Positions 36,671 to 46,445 are shown, numbered from the stretch's first letter. The stretch is DNA of 64,000 nt from Haemophilus parahaemolyticus (GCF_002015035.1 NZ_MUXY01000003.1:1-64000); one strand, 5' to 3'. Notes: a model not told the origin generated them from the sequence alone. Numbers and translations: made by a program.

Positions 36671-38623
36671 TTGAAGAAAAAACACGATTTATCCGAACAA
36701 CAACTTATCCAATTTATCGAACAAAAACTGGCAGAAGACAATATTTTTGAGCTGTTAAAAAGCTTTTTCCACTGGATTCGCTGCGAAGTGCTACGTGAAG
36801 ATCAGCTTAAGTTTTTAATCAAAACGTTAAAGAAAAATAAAGTACTTACACAAAATTTGGCATCGCAACTTTGCCGCTGGTTATGCAGTATGCGACTTTA
36901 TCCGCTGCTGATTTCTAATGGGATTCTAAGTCGTGATGGCTTTAGCCGTGAATTTCGCTCGCGTCTTTATGAAAAATTCAATCCTGCCGTGCCTGATGTC
37001 AAAGATCTTCGCGATATTTTCTTTCTGCTGTTTAACGATAAACATGATGGAGAATGGATTAACAGCGTGCCATTACACTATTGGGGCAGTATTTTTAAAT
37101 TGCTTAATCGTTATGTGAGTGAAGCAGAGCGTGAACGTGTAGATGCTCATTTGAGAGCGGAAGGCTTGTTTGCGATAAAAATGCTTTCAATTTGGATTGC
37201 TGCAGAAGAGATGCAACCCGAACTAATGCGTTTAGATCCAAGTTTAATTGAGGCAGATAGTCCTTTTGTTGCATTACAAAAAGAGGTGATGCTCTGGATT
37301 GAAGCACGCCGTCGCAATGAGTTATTTGATGATGGGCACTTGCAAGTGATGTTTGTCCAAAGTAAGGCGTTAATCGACCGCTTGAAGAAAAAAGGGGCGG
37401 CGATGGGCTCTTCAATGGAAGTGGCTTATTTACTTGAACGCTTGGAGCAGACACTCGATCGCCTTTCAATGTTGATGGATGTGTTTGCTTCTAATCGCTT
37501 TTTGCCACGTCGTATTTTACTTTTAGCAAGAAATTTAGCCATTGCTTCAGCGAACAAACACAGCATCTCTGCCCTTTTGAAGCAGAGTGTGAGTATGCTT
37601 TCGCGTAGCATTACCCAGAACACGAGTGACCATGGTGAGCACTATATCACACGCAACAAAAGCGAATATCTTTCGATGTTCTATTCAGCCGCTGGTGGTG
37701 GCGTATTGATTGCATTGATGGCGTTGTTCAAAATTTACTTGAGCGGCATGATTGAAGATAAGGTGCTAAAAGGTATTGCCGAAGGGCTGAATTACGGCAT
37801 TGGGTTTACCCTGATTTTTATGTTGCATTTTACTGTTGCAACCAAACAGCCCGCCATGACGGCGGCAAGGTTTGCTGATTTCGTTGGGAAAAATCCACAA
37901 GGGCGGGCGGTAAATATGAAGCTTGCTCAATTGTTGATTGATGTATTCCGCTCGCAAAGTATTGCAGTTATCGGGAATGTGGCGGTGGCGGTTGGGATTG
38001 CTGCACTCGTGGCTTATGGTTACCAACATTTTGAAGGTAAGCCATTGCTCGATCAGGAGCAAATTGCTTATCAACTGCACAGCATCGATCCGTTCAGTGG
38101 CACACTTTGGTTCGCCGCAATTGCGGGTGTTTGGCTTTTCTGTGCAGGTTTGATCTCAGGTTATGTGGATAACCGTTGTAATTATCTCAACTTGCGAATG
38201 CGATTGCAGCATCATCCACTCCTTGTAAAAATAATGGGCGAACACAAGCGGTCGATTTTTGCCAATTATATGCATAACAACTATGGTTCGATTGTAGGTA
38301 ATTTGGCTTTCGGTATGTTGCTCGGCTTAACGGGCGTGGTAGGCTATTTGCTCAATCTCCCGCTTGATATTCGTCACATTGCCTTCTCTTCAGCAAATGT
38401 CGGTTATGCAGTAATGAGTGGAGATTTAGGTTGGGTGATTTTCTGGCAAAGTCTCTGCTTTGTCTTGTTGATTGGCGTGGTTAATCTGGCAGTCAGTTTC
38501 TCGCTCACACTTTCATTAGCTCTTCGCTCACTAGGTGCGACGGTAGATAGTTGGAAAAATATTGCTAAATGCATATGGCAAATTCTTAAACAAAAACCGC
38601 TGAGTTTGCTTTTGCCAGTATGA
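36671..38623 (+). CDS. Gcr-like membrane protein (site-specific recombinase family name)
   Basis: 650 aa starting with TTG one base after mutT. The N-terminal ~330 residues are soluble and helical. From ~340 there are repeated membrane helices, ending with RSLGATVDSWKNIAKCIW. It matches the family annotated after gonococcal Gcr as a site-specific recombinase (family recall). No recombinase catalytic motif is visible and most of the second half is membrane, so an enzymatic recombinase role is doubtful. The TTG start is supported by AGAGAGG upstream and by the lack of other good starts. Confidence 0.75.
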   Translation: MKKKHDLSEQQLIQFIEQKLAEDNIFELLKSFFHWIRCEVLREDQLKFLIKTLKKNKVLTQNLASQLCRWLCSMRLYPLLISNGILSRDGFSREFRSRLYEKFNPAVPDVKDLRDIFFLLFNDKHDGEWINSVPLHYWGSIFKLLNRYVSEAERERVDAHLRAEGLFAIKMLSIWIAAEEMQPELMRLDPSLIEADSPFVALQKEVMLWIEARRRNELFDDGHLQVMFVQSKALIDRLKKKGAAMGSSMEVAYLLERLEQTLDRLSMLMDVFASNRFLPRRILLLARNLAIASANKHSISALLKQSVSMLSRSITQNTSDHGEHYITRNKSEYLSMFYSAAGGGVLIALMALFKIYLSGMIEDKVLKGIAEGLNYGIGFTLIFMLHFTVATKQPAMTAARFADFVGKNPQGRAVNMKLAQLLIDVFRSQSIAVIGNVAVAVGIAALVAYGYQHFEGKPLLDQEQIAYQLHSIDPFSGTLWFAAIAGVWLFCAGLISGYVDNRCNYLNLRMRLQHHPLLVKIMGEHKRSIFANYMHNNYGSIVGNLAFGMLLGLTGVVGYLLNLPLDIRHIAFSSANVGYAVMSGDLGWVIFWQSLCFVLLIGVVNLAVSFSLTLSLALRSLGATVDSWKNIAKCIWQILKQKPLSLLLPV

Positions 38624-38645
38624 TGCAAAAATTTAAGGATAATTT

Positions 38646-39551
38646 ATGTGGTTTAAAAATGTGATGATTTATCGTCTCACTAGCGAGCTAACACTAGATG
38701 AGCAAATGCTAAATAAGCAATTAACTGAAAATCGCTTTACACCTTGTGAAGTTCACGATATGAGTAAATTTGGTTGGAGCCAACCGCTTGCTAGTTCTGA
38801 TCAACTGTTCTTCTCACAAGGTAAGCAATTTTTGCTGATTTCACATCAGGAAAACAAACTGTTGCCAGCAAATGTAGTGAAGCAAGAGGTTGAAAAACGT
38901 ATTGCCGAATTGGAAGAAAAAGAAGCTCGTAAACTCAAAAAAACAGAGAAACAAGCAGTGAAAGATCAGGTCGTTTCTGTATTGTTACCTCGTGCGTTTA
39001 GCAAACATCAATTCACCACTATTTGGTTGGATTTAGACGCACAGTTGGTTTATGTAGATGCGGGTTCAAGCAAACGAGCGGAAGATACGCTTGCATTATT
39101 GCGTAAAACGCTAGGCTCGCTCCCTGTTGTGCCGATTTCCTTTGCAATTCCGCCTTATGAAGTGATGACCGATTGGGTGGCTAAAGGTTACACTCCTGCA
39201 TGGTTTAACTTGTTAGAGGAAGCAGAGTTAAAATCCTTTGAAAGTGGTAGTATGATTCGTTGTAAAAATCAGATGTTGGAAAGCGATGAGATAACGTCAC
39301 ACTTACAAGCGGGTAAATTTATAACCAAAATTGCAATCGACTGGGAAAATCATTTTTCTTGTGTATTGAATGAAGAAGCTGTGCTTTCTCGCCTTAAATT
39401 TGCCGATGAAATTCGTGAGAAAAATGATGATATTTTAAAAGAAGATATTGCTCAGCGTTTTGATGCTGATTTCTTGTTGATGACCGAAGAGTTGAAGCTT
39501 TTTACCCGAAAAATTATTGCCGAATTTGGTGGCATTAAAGAGAGAATTTAA
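38646..39551 (+). CDS. rdgC: Recombination-associated protein RdgC
   Basis: Ring-forming DNA-binding protein that restrains RecA. 301 aa, opening MWFKNVMIYRLTSEL with the conserved FTPCEVHDMSKFGWSQPL. RdgC promotes pilin variation in Neisseria. It lies 22 bases after the Gcr-like gene on the same strand; both names have a recombination or variation history in Neisseria. Confidence 0.96.
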   Translation: MWFKNVMIYRLTSELTLDEQMLNKQLTENRFTPCEVHDMSKFGWSQPLASSDQLFFSQGKQFLLISHQENKLLPANVVKQEVEKRIAELEEKEARKLKKTEKQAVKDQVVSVLLPRAFSKHQFTTIWLDLDAQLVYVDAGSSKRAEDTLALLRKTLGSLPVVPISFAIPPYEVMTDWVAKGYTPAWFNLLEEAELKSFESGSMIRCKNQMLESDEITSHLQAGKFITKIAIDWENHFSCVLNEEAVLSRLKFADEIREKNDDILKEDIAQRFDADFLLMTEELKLFTRKIIAEFGGIKERI

Positions 39552-39579
39552 CAAAGTGTGAATAGATTTAGCATGTAAG

Positions 39580-39612
39580 CCCCTTAAATTTCCTTTAAGG
39601 GGTTTATTTTTG
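39580..39612 (+). terminator. Rho-independent terminator after rdgC
   Basis: CCCCTTAAA (39580-39588) pairs with TTTAAGGGG (39594-39602), then TTTATTTTTG. The T tract abuts the TyrR box of the next gene. Confidence 0.88.
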
Positions 39613-39628
39613 TAAATAAAAGTTTACA
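39611..39628. promoter_or_regulatory. TyrR box upstream of tyrP
   Basis: TGTAAA-N6-TTTACA is a perfect match to the TyrR strong-box consensus. It lies 96 bases before the start of the tyrosine permease, as expected for TyrR control of tyrP. Confidence 0.82.
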
Positions 39629-39723
39629 AAGCAAAGATATTTTTACTTTTTTGCAAAAAAGAGTAGAAAAATCTCTATTTTTCGCTACAATCAAACCGTT
39701 CATTTTTATTGACAGGTGATTGT

Positions 39724-40938
39724 ATGAAAAATAAAACACTCGGAAGTACACTGATTGTCGCAGGAACAACAATCGGGGCTGGCATGTTAGCAATGCCTTT
39801 AACTTCAGCGGGCATTGGCTTTGGTTTTACCGTGGTTCTTCTCGTCTCTTTATGGCTTCTACTCAGCTTTACTGCATTGCTATTCGTAGAAGCGTATCAA
39901 ACTGTTGACAGTGATGCTGGCTTGGGCACATTGGCAGAAAAATATTACGGCACATTTGGGCGTGTGGTTTCCACTGCGGTATTGATCATCTTCCTTTACG
40001 CGATTTTATCCGCTTATGTTTCAGGCGGTAGTTCAATTTTAGGCGGATTGTTGCCAACCATTGTTGATGCAGAAACTACCACTAAAATTGCGGGCGTGAT
40101 TTTCACTGTGGTATTCGGTAGTTTTATTGTAGTAGGTACAACTAGTGTGGATGCCGTAAATCGCATCATTTTTGCAACTAAAATCTTGGCTTTTATCTTA
40201 GTATTAGGACTATTATTGCCGAAAGTGACCGTAGATCATTTATTAGCAATGCCAATCAATAATGCTCTATTGATTTCTGCAATGCCGATTTTCTTTACCT
40301 CATTTGGTTTCCACGGTTCAATCCCAAGCCTAAACAAATACCTTGAAGGCAATGTAAAAGCGTTGCGAATTTCGATTGTAGTGGGAACTGCAATTCCGCT
40401 TATCGCTTATATTTTATGGCAATTAGCGACACACGGTGTTTTAAGTCAAACGGAATTTATGGAAATTTTAGAACGTGATCCAACCTTAAATGGCTTGGCA
40501 GAAGCTGCCCACCATATTACAGGTAGCTCAATTGTTGGTATTGTCGTTCGTCTTTTCTCAGCACTAGCTTTAATCACTTCATTCTTAGGCGTTGCATTAG
40601 GTTTATTTGAAGCCTTAGAAGATTTGCTCAAACGTGTAAATATCAGTGCAGGGCGTAAAAGTTTAGGCTTGCTGACTTTCTTACCACCTATGTTATTTGC
40701 ATTTTTCTACCCGCAAGGTTTTATTACAGCATTAGGCTATGCAGGGCAAATGTTTGCGTTCTACGCTGTTGTGTTACCAATTGCGATGGTATGGCGTTTA
40801 CGTAGCCAAAATGCAAACCTAGCATATCGCGTAAAAGGTGGCAAAGCCTCATTGATTATCGCATTAGTGATTGGTGTATTTATCGTGATTGTACCATTTT
40901 TAATTCAACAAGGTTTATTGCCTCAAGTGGTCGGTTAA
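39724..40938 (+). CDS. tyrP: Tyrosine/aromatic amino acid permease (HAAAP family)
   Basis: Eleven-helix proton symporter of 404 aa. The N-terminal LGSTLIVAGTTIGAGMLAMPL and the FTSFGFHGSIPSLNKYL segment are typical of TyrP, Mtr and TnaB. The TyrR box upstream favours tyrosine. The start ATG at 39724 follows ACAGGTGATTGT. The transcript ends at an inverted pair of uptake sequences. Confidence 0.9.
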   Translation: MKNKTLGSTLIVAGTTIGAGMLAMPLTSAGIGFGFTVVLLVSLWLLLSFTALLFVEAYQTVDSDAGLGTLAEKYYGTFGRVVSTAVLIIFLYAILSAYVSGGSSILGGLLPTIVDAETTTKIAGVIFTVVFGSFIVVGTTSVDAVNRIIFATKILAFILVLGLLLPKVTVDHLLAMPINNALLISAMPIFFTSFGFHGSIPSLNKYLEGNVKALRISIVVGTAIPLIAYILWQLATHGVLSQTEFMEILERDPTLNGLAEAAHHITGSSIVGIVVRLFSALALITSFLGVALGLFEALEDLLKRVNISAGRKSLGLLTFLPPMLFAFFYPQGFITALGYAGQMFAFYAVVLPIAMVWRLRSQNANLAYRVKGGKASLIIALVIGVFIVIVPFLIQQGLLPQVVG

Positions 40939-40954
40939 TCAGAGATTAGATTAT

Positions 40955-40998
40955 CAAGCGGTTCATTTTGTAATATTTTTGACAAAATCGACCGCTTG
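40955..40998. terminator. Terminator built from an inverted pair of uptake sequences
   Basis: CAAGCGGT at 40955-40962 and ACCGCTTG at 40991-40998, with pairing extended over ATTTTGT and ACAAAAT, make a ~17-base imperfect stem with a 10-base loop. Inverted USS pairs after genes are known to act as terminators in this family and in Neisseria. Confidence 0.7.
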
Positions 40999-41048
40999 TA
41001 TCACTTCTGGTAAAATGTTCTCAATGATGTTATAGACAAGGAGGCGAG

Positions 41049-42089
41049 ATGACTGAACAAGTACGTTTAACACAATTTAGTCACGGTGCAGGGTGAGGCT
41101 GTAAAATTTCGCCTAAGGTGTTAGGGACAATTTTACATAGCGAACTCGAAAAATTTATCGACCCAAATTTATTAGTCGGCAACGAAACTGCAGATGATGC
41201 AGCGGTTTACGATATTGGCAATGGCGTGGGCATTATCAGCACCACTGATTTCTTTATGCCAATTGTTGATGACCCATTTGATTTTGGACGAATTGCTGCA
41301 ACCAATGCAATTAGCGATATTTTTGCGATGGGTGGTAAGCCGATTATGGCGATTGCGATTTTAGGCTTCCCGATCAATAAACTCCCCGCGGAAGTCGCTC
41401 AACAAATCGTAGAAGGTGGTCGTGCCGCTTGTGCCACAGCGGGCATTGCTTTAGCAGGCGGACACTCCATTGATGCTCCTGAGCCAATTTTTGGTTTGGC
41501 GGTAACGGGGGTTATTCCAACCGAAAAAGTGAAACGAAACGCTTCGGCAACCGCAGGTTGTGAACTCTTCTTAACCAAACCACTTGGTATTGGTATTTTG
41601 ACAACCGCAGAAAAACGGGGAATTTTGAAGCCTGAACATCAATATTTAGCACGAGATGCGATGTGTCAAATGAACTTGATTGGTACGGAATTTTCCAAAT
41701 TGGATGAAGTAAAAGCAATGACTGATGTAACAGGTTTTGGCTTGTTAGGACATTTAAAAGAAGTGTGTGAAGGCTCAAATTTACGAGCAGAAGTCAATTT
41801 TGCTGATATTCAAACGCTTGACGGCGTGCGAGATTATATTGCACAAGGCTCCGTACCTGGTGGGACAAATCGCAACTTCGAAAGCTATGGGCATTTGATT
41901 TCTCCATTAACCGATGAGCAAAAAGCGATTTTGTGTGATCCGCAAACTTCTGGCGGTTTATTGGTTGCTGTTGAGTCGCAAGCGGTAGAAAAAATCCAAC
42001 AAATTGCAAATGCAATGAATGTGCCACTTTTCCGAGTGGGGCGTTTGTTAAAAAGGGATGAAAATAGATCATTAATCGAAGTTCATTAA
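41049..42089 (+). CDS. selD: Selenophosphate synthase, itself a selenoprotein
   Basis: Makes selenophosphate for selenocysteine and seleno-tRNA synthesis. The start at 41049 follows AGGAGGCGAG. An in-frame TGA at 41094-41096 falls exactly where E. coli SelD has active-site Cys17 (here residue 16 in HGAG-U-GCK), followed by the conserved Lys. A hairpin directly after it (CCTAA with TTAGG around GGTG) fits a bacterial SECIS. 346 aa; the C-terminal [10 protein letters not shown] is typical. A naive gene finder would start after the TGA at about 41118 and lose the active site. Confidence 0.95.
41094..41130 (+). promoter_or_regulatory. UGA selenocysteine codon with predicted SECIS hairpin
   Basis: TGA at 41094-41096, then about 15 bases, then CCTAA-GGTG-TTAGG, a stem with a GU-containing loop. 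This is the expected SelB-binding element for UGA decoding in selD. Confidence 0.7.
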
Positions 42090-42111
42090 AGCAATATAAA
42101 AGATAAAAAAT

Positions 42112-42135
42112 AAGACTGCTTAAGCAGTCTTATTT
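42112..42135. terminator. Bidirectional terminator between selD and uup
   Basis: AAGACTGC-TTAA-GCAGTCTT (42112-42131) is a perfect palindrome with T-rich tracts on both sides, serving the convergent selD and uup. Confidence 0.85.
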
Positions 42136-42144
42136 TCATTTATA

Positions 42145-44076
42145 TCACACATTCCCATTCTTAATATTCTCAAGCATTTCCCAGCGTTCAAAAGCTTGTT
42201 CAAGTTCAGCTTCTTTCTCTGCGAGAGCTTGTAATTTTTCTTGGGTATAAGCGATTTCTTTGCTGAAGAAATCAGAAGAATTCACCTCTGTTTGCAAAGC
42301 TTCAATATCTGCCTCAAGGGCTTCCATCTTCGCAGGTAATTCTTCCAGTTCACGCTGTTCTTTATACGACAATTTCGCTTTTTTCGTTTCTGCTTTTGGT
42401 TTTTCTTGTTTTGTGGGTTCGCCTACAAGCGGTTCATTTTTCTTCTGATTTTGCAATTGTACAGCTTGGCTGGCATAGTAATTTTCTTGTTGCTGCTTCG
42501 CATCAAAATAGCCACCAATATATTGATTTAATACGCCGTTACCTTCAAAGAAGAAACACTCTTCAACAGTATTGTCGATAAATTGACGGTCGTGGCTGAC
42601 GATTAATAATGTACCTTGATAATCGGCAAGCAGTTCTTCCAATAATTCCAATGTTTCCACGTCCAAGTCATTGGTTGGTTCGTCCAGAATCAGAAGATTA
42701 TTGGGCTTGAGCAATAATTTTGCCAATAAGAGACGGTTGCGCTCGCCGCCCGACAAGGCTTTAACGGGCGTCATCGCACGTTTTGGCGGAAATAAGAAAT
42801 CTTGCAAATAGCCAAGCACGTGGCGTTTTACGCCGTTTACTTCAATATCTTGTTTACCATCGGCAACGTTGTCCATCACCGTTTTTTCTAAATCTAACTC
42901 GGCACGGTATTGGTCGAAATAAGCGACATCTAACTTGGTTCCGCAACGAATGGTACCCGAAGTGGGTTGCAATTCGCCTAATAACAGTTTGATGAAAGTG
43001 GTTTTACCACAGCCGTTTGGCCCCACTAACGCAATTTTATCGCCACGCTGAATAGTGGCGGAAAAATCTTTCAGCAAGGTTTTACCTTCAACTTCGTAAC
43101 TGGCATGCTCAATTTCAAACACGATTTTGCCTGATCGAGCAGTGGTATCTAACTGGATTTTAGCTTTGCCTTGCACTTCACGGCGGTTGCGACGCTCTTC
43201 ACGCAATTTTTTCAAGGCTCGCACTCGCCCTTCGTTACGCGTGCGGCGGGCTTTAATGCCTTGGCGAATCCACACTTCTTCTTGTGCGAGTTTTTTATCG
43301 AAAAGCTCATTTTGTAAGGCTTCTACACGTAAATCTTCTGCTTTGGTTTCTAAATAAAGATCGTAATTACCTGGGTAAGAAACCAATTTACCGCGATCTA
43401 AATCAACAATACGGGTTGCCATTTTGCGGATAAATGAACGGTCGTGCGAAATAAAGATGATCGAACCTTTGAAATTGAGCAATAAATCTTCAAGCCAAGT
43501 GATGGCTTCCACATCTAAATGGTTAGTTGGTTCATCTAATAACAGAATATCTGGGTTAGCAACCAAGGCACGGGCAAGAGCGGCACGGCGAACCCAACCA
43601 CCTGAAAGTTCACAGAGTTTTTTGTCTGGATCAAGCTCTAACAATTTTAGTATGTCTTGGATGCGGTTTTCAAACTGCCAGCCGTTGTTGTGCTCAAGCT
43701 GAGCTTGCACTTGTGACAATTTTGCTAATAACTCATCGCTGTAATTGGTCAGCATTTGTTGCGAAATGTGGTGATATTGCTTTAAAAGGTCGCTTAAATG
43801 CACGATGCCTTCTGAAACATATTCAAACACGGTTTCTTGAATATGGCGTGGTGGGTCTTGCTCAAGGCGTGCGACAACGATATCTTTTTCAAAAATCAAC
43901 TTACCATCATCTAATTGCACTTCGCCTGCAAGTACTTTCATTAACGTTGATTTGCCCGCTCCATTGCGTCCAACTAAACAGACTCGTTCGTTAGGTTCAA
44001 TATGTAATTCGGTATGATCTAAAAGTGGAAAATCCCCGAAGCCTAAATAGGCGTTTGATAGGTTAAGTAATGCCAT
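42145..44076 (-). CDS. uup: ABC-F family ATPase Uup
   Basis: Soluble ABC-F protein acting on ribosomes or replication forks. Loss in E. coli raises precise transposon excision. Two ATPase domains: Walker A GRNGAGKS and signature LSGGWVRRA, then Walker A GPNGCGKT and signature LSGGERNR. An arginine-rich linker lies between them (RQGIKARRTRNEGRVRALKKL). The C-terminal coiled coil (residues ~555-640) distinguishes Uup from other ABC-F proteins. 643 aa. The 44077-44324 gap upstream shows no supported gene. Confidence 0.94.
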   Translation of the reverse strand: MALLNLSNAYLGFGDFPLLDHTELHIEPNERVCLVGRNGAGKSTLMKVLAGEVQLDDGKLIFEKDIVVARLEQDPPRHIQETVFEYVSEGIVHLSDLLKQYHHISQQMLTNYSDELLAKLSQVQAQLEHNNGWQFENRIQDILKLLELDPDKKLCELSGGWVRRAALARALVANPDILLLDEPTNHLDVEAITWLEDLLLNFKGSIIFISHDRSFIRKMATRIVDLDRGKLVSYPGNYDLYLETKAEDLRVEALQNELFDKKLAQEEVWIRQGIKARRTRNEGRVRALKKLREERRNRREVQGKAKIQLDTTARSGKIVFEIEHASYEVEGKTLLKDFSATIQRGDKIALVGPNGCGKTTFIKLLLGELQPTSGTIRCGTKLDVAYFDQYRAELDLEKTVMDNVADGKQDIEVNGVKRHVLGYLQDFLFPPKRAMTPVKALSGGERNRLLLAKLLLKPNNLLILDEPTNDLDVETLELLEELLADYQGTLLIVSHDRQFIDNTVEECFFFEGNGVLNQYIGGYFDAKQQQENYYASQAVQLQNQKKNEPLVGEPTKQEKPKAETKKAKLSYKEQRELEELPAKMEALEADIEALQTEVNSSDFFSKEIAYTQEKLQALAEKEAELEQAFERWEMLENIKNGNV

Positions 44077-44324
44077 AAAGTTGATGTTAATAAGAAAAAA
44101 TTTGGTTATTTTATCAGATTTGAACGAGGGAGGTAAGCGGGGACATGTTGATGGTAATGTATAAATAATAAAGAAAGTTAAAAATCAATGAGACAATATC
44201 TTGAAGTGATTGGTTTAATTCACCTTTGGTTAAATATTAATTTACCTAAATTCCCCCGTTACTAAAAATAGTAAACTATAAAAAAAGAGATTAGGTGTGC
44301 TTAAAACGCCTAAAATATAAAGAG

Positions 44325-44351
44325 AATACGGTTGAAAAATTCAACCGTATT
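44325..44351 (-). terminator. Terminator of the BCCT transporter gene
   Basis: AATACGGTTGAA (44325-44336) pairs perfectly with TTCAACCGTATT (44340-44351); the minus-strand continuation is CTCTTTATATTTT. Confidence 0.7.
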
Positions 44352-44365
44352 TTGAAAGACTAAAA

Positions 44366-46393
44366 TTATTCTGCTAATTCTGTTTGTTCATGAGACATTA
44401 ATTCTTGCCCAACATTATCTAATAACGTTAAATAACGTTCGTAATGTTTTAACATATCCGCAATTAACTCATTTTTATCCATATATTGCACATCATAACC
44501 AACACGACCATCAAAGAAATAAGTGTAAGGTTCGTAAGTGGTGCTATGTTGAATATGTGGTAAGTTTTCATCGTTAATTAACTGCTCTGAAACTTCACGG
44601 CTAACAGATTTAATACCGTACATAAAGTCACGCATTGCATCTTTTTGAATCACTAATTCGACTGCAGGTTCATCTTGATCAAACAAGGTATTTACCGACA
44701 CACTCAAATTATATTTACCAATTAGCTCTTGGCGTAATTCACGCATTGCAGGTAACGCAGTATGTTTGAGGAAGCGTAAAATATCTTTCTCTTGCGTTTG
44801 ATTCATCATTTGTTCTAAACGATCTTTCCATTTTTCGCCTGTCCAGAAAATACTGGTTGGGTTCACTTTGGTGCTAAAGTATTTCTTATCTGCATTTAAC
44901 CCTTTCCATAAGCTCACACACATAATCAGCATTAACATGGCAAATGGGAGAGATACCATTAACGTCATTGCTTGTAGATTAGCCAAGCCGCCTGAACGCA
45001 TTAAGACAATCGCTACCACAGACATTACTCCGCCCCACATTACTGCTTGCCAGCGAGGAGAGGTTAAACTTTTATCACGTGATGCAATATTATTCAGTAC
45101 ATAAATACCTGAGTCTGCCGAAGTAATAAAGAATAAAGAAATAATCAATAAACTTACAATACCTGTTACTGCTGAAAGGGGTAAGTAATCTAAAAATTTA
45201 AATAACAGAGATTCTGGTGATGAAACCAGCTGACCTAATGCACCTGCGGCTTCCCCATTATTTAACCAAATTGCAGTATTACCAAATGCGGTAAACCAAA
45301 GTACACCAAATAAACTTGGAATGACTAATACGCCAAAAATAAATTCACGAATTGTACGTCCTTTTGAAATCCGTGCAATAAATAAGCCTACAAAAGGTGC
45401 CCAAGAACACCACCATGACCAATAAAGAACTGTCCAACCGCTAAACCAGTTAGTATGCTCTTGTTCATACGTATAGGTTTTGAAACTTAATTGTACTAAA
45501 TGGCTAAGATATGTGCCTAAGTTATCACTGAATGCCGATAATAAATAGAGAGTTGGTCCTGCTACTAAAACAAAAATTAGCAATAAGAAAGCTAAGCTTA
45601 GGTTTATTTCGCTCAGGATTTTTACTCCTTTACCTACTCCTGAAATCGCAGAGAATATGGCTAAGCTCATGACAACGACAATAACAATTAACTGTAAACT
45701 AAAGCTATTTTCGCTTGCCCAACCTAATTGAGTTAATCCCGCACCTAATTGCGATGCACCAAAACCTAAGGTTGTAATAATACCGAATAAAGTCGCAAGC
45801 AATGACATCACATCAATAACGTCACCAACTTTACCGTTAATACGATCTTTCAATAATGGGTAGAAACAAGAACGCAATGCAAGTGGCAGTTTATAGCGGA
45901 AACCGAAATAAGCTAAAGCCAAAGCAATCATTCCATACACCGCCCAAGCGTGAATTCCCCAGTGGAATAAGGTATGTAGCATCGCTTCTTGTTGACGATG
46001 TTCTGCTGTACCGCTAGTAATATCTGAGAGATAATGTGTCAATGGTTCTGCCACACCAAAGAACATCAACCCAACCCCCATTCCCGCTGCAAATAACATT
46101 GCAAGCCAAGAAAGGAATCCAAATTCAGGCTCTTCTTCATCATTGCCAAGTTTAATATTCCCTAAACTACTGACGGAAAGAATCAGCAAAAAGCCTAAAA
46201 AAATTGAAAATGTTAAAACGTAGAACCAACTAAAATTGGCAAAAATCCCTGCTTTAGCTTGATCTAATAGTGCTTGTGTTTGCGTCGGTGCAACCAAAAT
46301 CATGAGCACTAAAAAGAGGATAAAAAATAACGTCAAGCCGATCACTAATGGATTAAATGACGTTCGCTTTTCCATAAATTGAGATAAAAACAA
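44366..46393 (-). CDS. betT: BCCT family choline/betaine transporter
   Basis: Sodium- or proton-coupled uptake of choline, betaine or carnitine-type compounds. Twelve membrane helices with the family core WTVLYWSWWCSWAPFVGLFIARISKGRTIREFI, whose Trp cluster makes the substrate cage, and AMLFAAGMGVGLMFFG. A cytoplasmic C-terminal tail of ~165 residues resembles BetT, where it has osmosensing roles. 675 aa from a TTG at 46393, supported by AAGGAGAAGG at a proper distance; an ATG 18 bases inside has no site. A structured leader precedes it. No betaine-synthesis genes are nearby. Confidence 0.87.
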   Translation of the reverse strand: MFLSQFMEKRTSFNPLVIGLTLFFILFLVLMILVAPTQTQALLDQAKAGIFANFSWFYVLTFSIFLGFLLILSVSSLGNIKLGNDEEEPEFGFLSWLAMLFAAGMGVGLMFFGVAEPLTHYLSDITSGTAEHRQQEAMLHTLFHWGIHAWAVYGMIALALAYFGFRYKLPLALRSCFYPLLKDRINGKVGDVIDVMSLLATLFGIITTLGFGASQLGAGLTQLGWASENSFSLQLIVIVVVMSLAIFSAISGVGKGVKILSEINLSLAFLLLIFVLVAGPTLYLLSAFSDNLGTYLSHLVQLSFKTYTYEQEHTNWFSGWTVLYWSWWCSWAPFVGLFIARISKGRTIREFIFGVLVIPSLFGVLWFTAFGNTAIWLNNGEAAGALGQLVSSPESLLFKFLDYLPLSAVTGIVSLLIISLFFITSADSGIYVLNNIASRDKSLTSPRWQAVMWGGVMSVVAIVLMRSGGLANLQAMTLMVSLPFAMLMLIMCVSLWKGLNADKKYFSTKVNPTSIFWTGEKWKDRLEQMMNQTQEKDILRFLKHTALPAMRELRQELIGKYNLSVSVNTLFDQDEPAVELVIQKDAMRDFMYGIKSVSREVSEQLINDENLPHIQHSTTYEPYTYFFDGRVGYDVQYMDKNELIADMLKHYERYLTLLDNVGQELMSHEQTELAE

Positions 46394-46445
46394 ACCTTCT
46401 CCTTAAATAGTTAAGTAGATCATTGAAATATTGAATATTTTATTT

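Noticed and set aside
41118-42089. selD beginning after the TGA as a shorter protein
   Set aside because: It would lack the active-site residue and the ribosome site. The upstream ATG with AGGAGG and the in-frame UGA at the exact active-site position explain the data better.
44190-44265. Short frame beginning MRQYLEVIGLIHLWL in the uup-betT gap, briefly reminiscent of a thymidylate synthase start
   Set aside because: Only the first five residues resemble ThyA, the frame is 25 codons, and nothing continues it.
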